Positions 29,388 through 32,369 of a stretch of DNA of 32,369 bases are shown piece by piece. Source of the DNA: an uncultured bacterium (GTDB lineage Bacteria > Planctomycetota > Phycisphaerae > Phycisphaerales > SM1A02). A program made the position numbers and the translations under genes. The stretch is taken from the NCBI GenBank assembly GCA_903831295.1, contig CAIKXA010000103.1, forward strand, positions 1 to 32,369, read 5' to 3'. A model generated the notes under the pieces. The model did not search any database. It saw nothing but the letters and a program-made list of their open reading frames with translations, and was not told the DNA's origin. The number at the start of each line of letters is the position of its first letter. The stretch's first letter is position 1.

Positions 29388-30650
29388 TCAACGCAGTGGT
29401 TGTGCTTCCGCATTCATAATGTCTGTGCTCGCGCCAACATGCCCCATGTCCCAGTCGGACGTGGTCTCTATCAAAACCATTTGCGTGCCGTTCACATTGA
29501 TGCGCTGCTCGCCTTCAAACATGTCGCAACCAACTGCCAGGCACATGTGCGGCGTGGTGTTGTTCATGCAGTACACCAACGCCACTGGCGTGCGTTCGTC
29601 CACACTGCGGATAAGCGTTGCCAACAGCAAACTTTTCGAATCGCAGTCGCCGCCGTCAAGCAAAACTTCCCCAGGCGTGCGCAAGCCGCAGCGATAATTT
29701 CCATCCTTCACGGAGTCATTGCGTCCATCATCCACTTTGCGATAGGGAATTGCGTTCTGCACAAAACTAGTCAGCGCCTCAATGCGTTGGCGCGCGCTTG
29801 GCCTTCCTCGTTGCCCGCTCCAATAGGTGTCAATCACCGCGTTTGCAACATCGCGCACTTGCGCCAAGGAGCTATCAAGAATCCATTGATGATCCGGCGA
29901 GATGCTTTGCGCCGAGCAAATAATTCCGTGCTGGGCCAAAGTTTCCGTGATTGCTTTTTCAATCGCCGCCTGCGAGCCATCGCCAACTCGATACGCCACG
30001 GAATCAAGCGCATGCTCTGGAAATCCAAAGTAGCGCTCAAACGAGTCGGCCCACGCCTCATTCACCTTGGCGGAAATACGGATGGTCATGGGCGTGCAGT
30101 CGGCGCGAAGAAACTTTGTGTCGCCTTCGCGCTTGGCAATGCACGCTTGGTCATCGGTCCACAAAGAAAATTGTAAATTTTGCAAACGCGAACGCGGCGC
30201 CAGAAAAATATGTTGCGATTCGTACCACGCGCGGAAGTCCGCATTTTGTGTCAGGGCGAGCGCGCTCTCAAGCGCGGCGGTGGCGGATTCGGCCGTGACC
30301 GGAGCGGCGGGGGTTGTGTTGTCGTTTGTGTTTCCAGCCGCGCCACCAGTTGCTGGAACAGTGGTCGCGCCAGTTGCCGTTGTGGCCGCGGGCGCAATCT
30401 CACGCGCAACCGTGCGAGTCATGGAGCCTTTGCGAATCGGCCGCTTGCGATCCGGTGAACGCATGCCGCTTGGTGAGGACATGGGCGTTGCAGTTTGATT
30501 TGCAGTGACCGTGGTGGCTTGCGTTGTTGAAGTGGGCGCTGGTTCAGTTGGTTCCAAGGCAAAACAAGAACGCATCACTTCACATGGCGCATTCAGCGCG
30601 AACGTGGCGACCAAGATCGCGGTGTACAAAGTTGGCGTGTTGTTTTTCAT
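29388..30650 (-). CDS. Exported transglutaminase-like (papain-fold) protein
   Basis: The protein is 420 residues. Residues 1-25 form a signal peptide (TLYTAILVATFALNA). A 100-residue Thr/Ala/Pro-rich spacer follows, then a folded region from about residue 135. The catalytic core shows Cys336 in LLDGGDCDSKSLLLATLI, His368 in TTPHMCLAVG and an acidic third residue in LIETTSDWDMG, matching the Cys-His-Asp/Glu triad order of bacterial transglutaminase-like cysteine proteases. Preceding blocks NAIPYRKVDDGR and RTPGEVLL fit that family. It may crosslink or cleave proteins in the periplasm; which one is unknown. The ATG at 30650 is preferred to an in-frame GTG five codons upstream. No good TAnnnT box or Shine-Dalgarno is seen. 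Confidence 0.8.
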   Translation of the reverse strand: MKNNTPTLYTAILVATFALNAPCEVMRSCFALEPTEPAPTSTTQATTVTANQTATPMSSPSGMRSPDRKRPIRKGSMTRTVAREIAPAATTATGATTVPATGGAAGNTNDNTTPAAPVTAESATAALESALALTQNADFRAWYESQHIFLAPRSRLQNLQFSLWTDDQACIAKREGDTKFLRADCTPMTIRISAKVNEAWADSFERYFGFPEHALDSVAYRVGDGSQAAIEKAITETLAQHGIICSAQSISPDHQWILDSSLAQVRDVANAVIDTYWSGQRGRPSARQRIEALTSFVQNAIPYRKVDDGRNDSVKDGNYRCGLRTPGEVLLDGGDCDSKSLLLATLIRSVDERTPVALVYCMNNTTPHMCLAVGCDMFEGEQRINVNGTQMVLIETTSDWDMGHVGASTDIMNAEAQPLR

Positions 30651-30722
30651 AATTCGTTCTTTCACAGTTTCAATTGTGCGTCACGCATGGCTGCCATTGC
30701 GCTAGACCTTCAAGTATTCAGT

Positions 30723-32084
30723 TTAGCACTTCGAACCAATTGTCAGAAATGGTTTGATGAACAAAAGAATTGCAACGGCGGCGATTGAGGCAAGGATTGC
30801 ATTCAAGCCTCCGTCCATCACGCTGGCCACAATGCTCCAGCCAGCAAGCGCCATATAAATAATTGGCGTCACTGGATACAACGGCACGCGAAAGGGGCGC
30901 GGCGCGTCGGGCATGGTTCGGCGTAGAACAAGCACCGCGGCAACGGACAGAGACGAGAAAAAATTCACCAGCACCGTGAGCAGCCCAAGAATGTCATCAA
31001 GATTTCCAATCGCAAGCGACGCAAGGCTGGCGGTCGTGACCACAACAAGCGCGCGCGTAGGAACTCCATTGTCTTTGCGAACACCCGTCCACGCAGGAAT
31101 CTCGTGCGCGTGCGCCATGGACTCAAGTATGCGAGCGCCAGTGATCACGCCTGAAACAAGCGTTGAAAAAAAGAGCAGCGCAATCACGCCTGTCATGGCG
31201 TCTCCCATTGCTGTTCCAAAAATCAAGCGCGCGGCAACGCCACCAATGGCTTGCATTGGCGCGCCATTTGTTTCAAGCATGGCGGCCGGATCAATTACGC
31301 GCAGAAACACAAGATTCACGCCGATATACAGCGCAAAGACCAGCACGATTGCGCCAATGATGGATAGCGGAACATTGCGACCTGGCCGCTTCATGTCGCC
31401 CGCAATATCCGCGCCAGTGGACCAACCCAGATATGCGAAGCTGACAACAAGCGTTGCGCTTGCCACGGCGCCAGAAATAATTCCTGGATGCGTGACGGCC
31501 TCTGTCAAAACAGGCGCGACCATGCGCGATTGGATTGGCCAGAAAAGTCCCGCGCACACAAACACAGCCACAAATCCAATTTTAATAATCGACAGCGCTG
31601 TGTTGAATTTGTAACCCGCATGTAGTCCAAATAGTTGCGACACGAACGCGGCGGCAATAGTGAGCGCGGCAATCAGGTTTATATTTAGCGGTGTGGGAAG
31701 AAGTTGGTTCACATATTGCGCCAACAGCAATCCCACAACCGCAAGCGAAAGAAAGTAGCCGCACAAAATAGTGACCATAGCCACCAAATATCCGGTGGTG
31801 CGCCCAAATGCGCGGCGCGCAAATTCAACGCTGCCGCCAGAGCATGGAATCATTGCGCCAAGTTCTGCAAGCGATAGGCCGCCACACAAAGCGAGTATTC
31901 CGCCAATGATCCAAGCGGCAAGAATATTTTCCGCGGTGCCAAGCTTGGCGCCAAATTGTCCGGTGAGTGAAAATATTCCGCTGCCCACCATGGATGCGAC
32001 CACAATTCCAGTTGCGCCAATGGAACCAATCACGCGAAAGTGATCTGGTTGTTTATGTTCGCTGTTCAGTTGCGTACTGCTCAT
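30723..32084 (-). CDS. APC-superfamily amino acid permease
   Basis: The protein is 453 residues with about 12 hydrophobic segments. The first helix carries the substrate-binding loop GATGIVVASMVGSGIFSLTG, and helix 6 carries AYLGWSTGADIAGDMKRPGRNVP, the two signatures of the APC (LAT-like) group of the LeuT fold. GGLSLAELGAMIPCSGGSVEFARRAFG in helix 2-3 is also typical. It is a secondary transporter of the inner membrane, probably for amino acids; specificity is not visible. ATG 32084 has TAATCT ending 6 bases before it. There are 72 bases to the transglutaminase-like gene downstream, so they may share a transcript. Confidence 0.92.
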   Translation of the reverse strand: MSSTQLNSEHKQPDHFRVIGSIGATGIVVASMVGSGIFSLTGQFGAKLGTAENILAAWIIGGILALCGGLSLAELGAMIPCSGGSVEFARRAFGRTTGYLVAMVTILCGYFLSLAVVGLLLAQYVNQLLPTPLNINLIAALTIAAAFVSQLFGLHAGYKFNTALSIIKIGFVAVFVCAGLFWPIQSRMVAPVLTEAVTHPGIISGAVASATLVVSFAYLGWSTGADIAGDMKRPGRNVPLSIIGAIVLVFALYIGVNLVFLRVIDPAAMLETNGAPMQAIGGVAARLIFGTAMGDAMTGVIALLFFSTLVSGVITGARILESMAHAHEIPAWTGVRKDNGVPTRALVVVTTASLASLAIGNLDDILGLLTVLVNFFSSLSVAAVLVLRRTMPDAPRPFRVPLYPVTPIIYMALAGWSIVASVMDGGLNAILASIAAVAILLFIKPFLTIGSKC

Positions 32085-32090
32085 GGTGTC

Positions 32091-32096
32091 AGATTA
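32091..32096 (-). promoter_or_regulatory. Leaderless-type -10 (TAATCT) of the APC permease gene
   Basis: TAATCT on the minus strand, 6 bases before ATG 32084. Its intact form means any foreign junction at the window end lies beyond 32096. Confidence 0.55.
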
Positions 32097-32146
32097 GATG
32101 ATGTCGTCGATGAAGCCACGGGCGCTCAAACAACTGGCGACACTGC

Positions 32147-32369
32147 GTGATCATGGCTGCTACCACAAGCTACGGATGTAAAGACAGCAACACAAAAACT
32201 TTGGATGTAAGGCCACAGCCTGTTTCCGGTTTTACGATCAATAACAATAGTCAGTGTTTAAGCGGAAACAGTTTTGTATTCACAAACACGGCAACTGGTG
32301 CAATATCATATCTTTGGAAGTTTGGCGATGCAACTACATCAACCTCTACTTCTCCTTCGCACAGCTACA
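32147..32369 (+). pseudogene. Fragment of a PKD-domain adhesin-like protein, frameshifted and cut by the window end
   Basis: From about 32147 the frame reads VIMAATTSYGCKDSNTKT, then PQPVSGFTINNNSQCLSGNSF, then YLWKFGDATT and SPSHSY at the edge. This is the end of one PKD repeat and most of the next, in the style of Bacteroidota surface and gliding-type proteins (GCKDS, SQCLSGN, WxFGD, PSHSY). Just upstream the same kind of sequence (TTGD) is in another frame. One missing T near 32141 would restore TTGDYCVIMAATT, a normal repeat end. No signal peptide, promoter box or start codon context is present. Base composition is visibly AT-richer than in the rest. It is either the decayed end of an acquired gene or an assembly artefact at a contig end. 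Confidence 0.6.

Overview
The window reads as one chromosomal segment of a Gram-negative bacterium. It carries lipoprotein and Tat export signals, a DsbD-type periplasmic domain, and an outer-membrane lipid A modification cluster. The best guess from content is Planctomycetota (Phycisphaerae-like): a DUF1080 sugar-hydrolase end, a ThiD2-ThiE fusion, lineage-type small membrane proteins and very few Shine-Dalgarno sites. This phylum call is inference. No gap between genes exceeds about 300 bases, and genes lie on both strands in short transcription units.

Layout. 2-196 is the end of a DUF1080 protein. 410-2016 (minus) is the rpsP-trmD-rplS translation operon, without rimM, with a clear promoter, a leader hairpin and a terminator. 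2227-4636 (minus) holds an M50 membrane protease and a YtcJ-type amidohydrolase, the latter divergent from a repeat-containing lipoprotein (4655-5452). 5636-6424 is a superoxide dismutase with a Tat signal, divergent from thiD2-thiE (6569-7624), which runs into a PhnP-like metallo-beta-lactamase gene, followed by a lone atpG (8523-9413). 9555-11874 is a thiol-redox group: a rhodanese-like lipoprotein lacking its cysteine, a DsbD N-domain protein and an exported redoxin. Then come dnaN, a zinc-ribbon membrane protein, an unknown 194-residue protein, a low-molecular-weight phosphatase with rpiB, pepA, mnmG, tRNA-Thr(UGU) and a GNAT protein.

19718-26730 (minus) is a complete arnB-arnC-arnA-arnD-arnT cluster for adding 4-amino-4-deoxy-L-arabinose to lipid A, in enterobacterial gene order. 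It is divergent from an aldose epimerase. After it come a second GNAT protein, a small beta-repeat membrane protein, a transglutaminase-like exported protein and an APC permease. The last roughly 200 bases are AT-richer and encode a PKD-domain fragment typical of Bacteroidota adhesins. This could be a contig-end chimera or acquired DNA.

The most striking signal concerns how genes start. At least 17 gene starts, including most transcription-unit heads, have a TAnnnT hexamer ending only 6-9 bases before the ATG and no Shine-Dalgarno site, which is the architecture of leaderless mRNA. This pattern also fixes several start codons. The exceptions are informative. rpsP, redoxin and dnaN have leaders. 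arnA has a strong Shine-Dalgarno before a rare ATT start. The superoxide dismutase has a leaderless start for a Tat-exported form plus an internal AAGGAG-ATG that would give a cytoplasmic form. Some genes are bridged by tiny ORFs joined through ATGA or GTGA stop-start overlaps.
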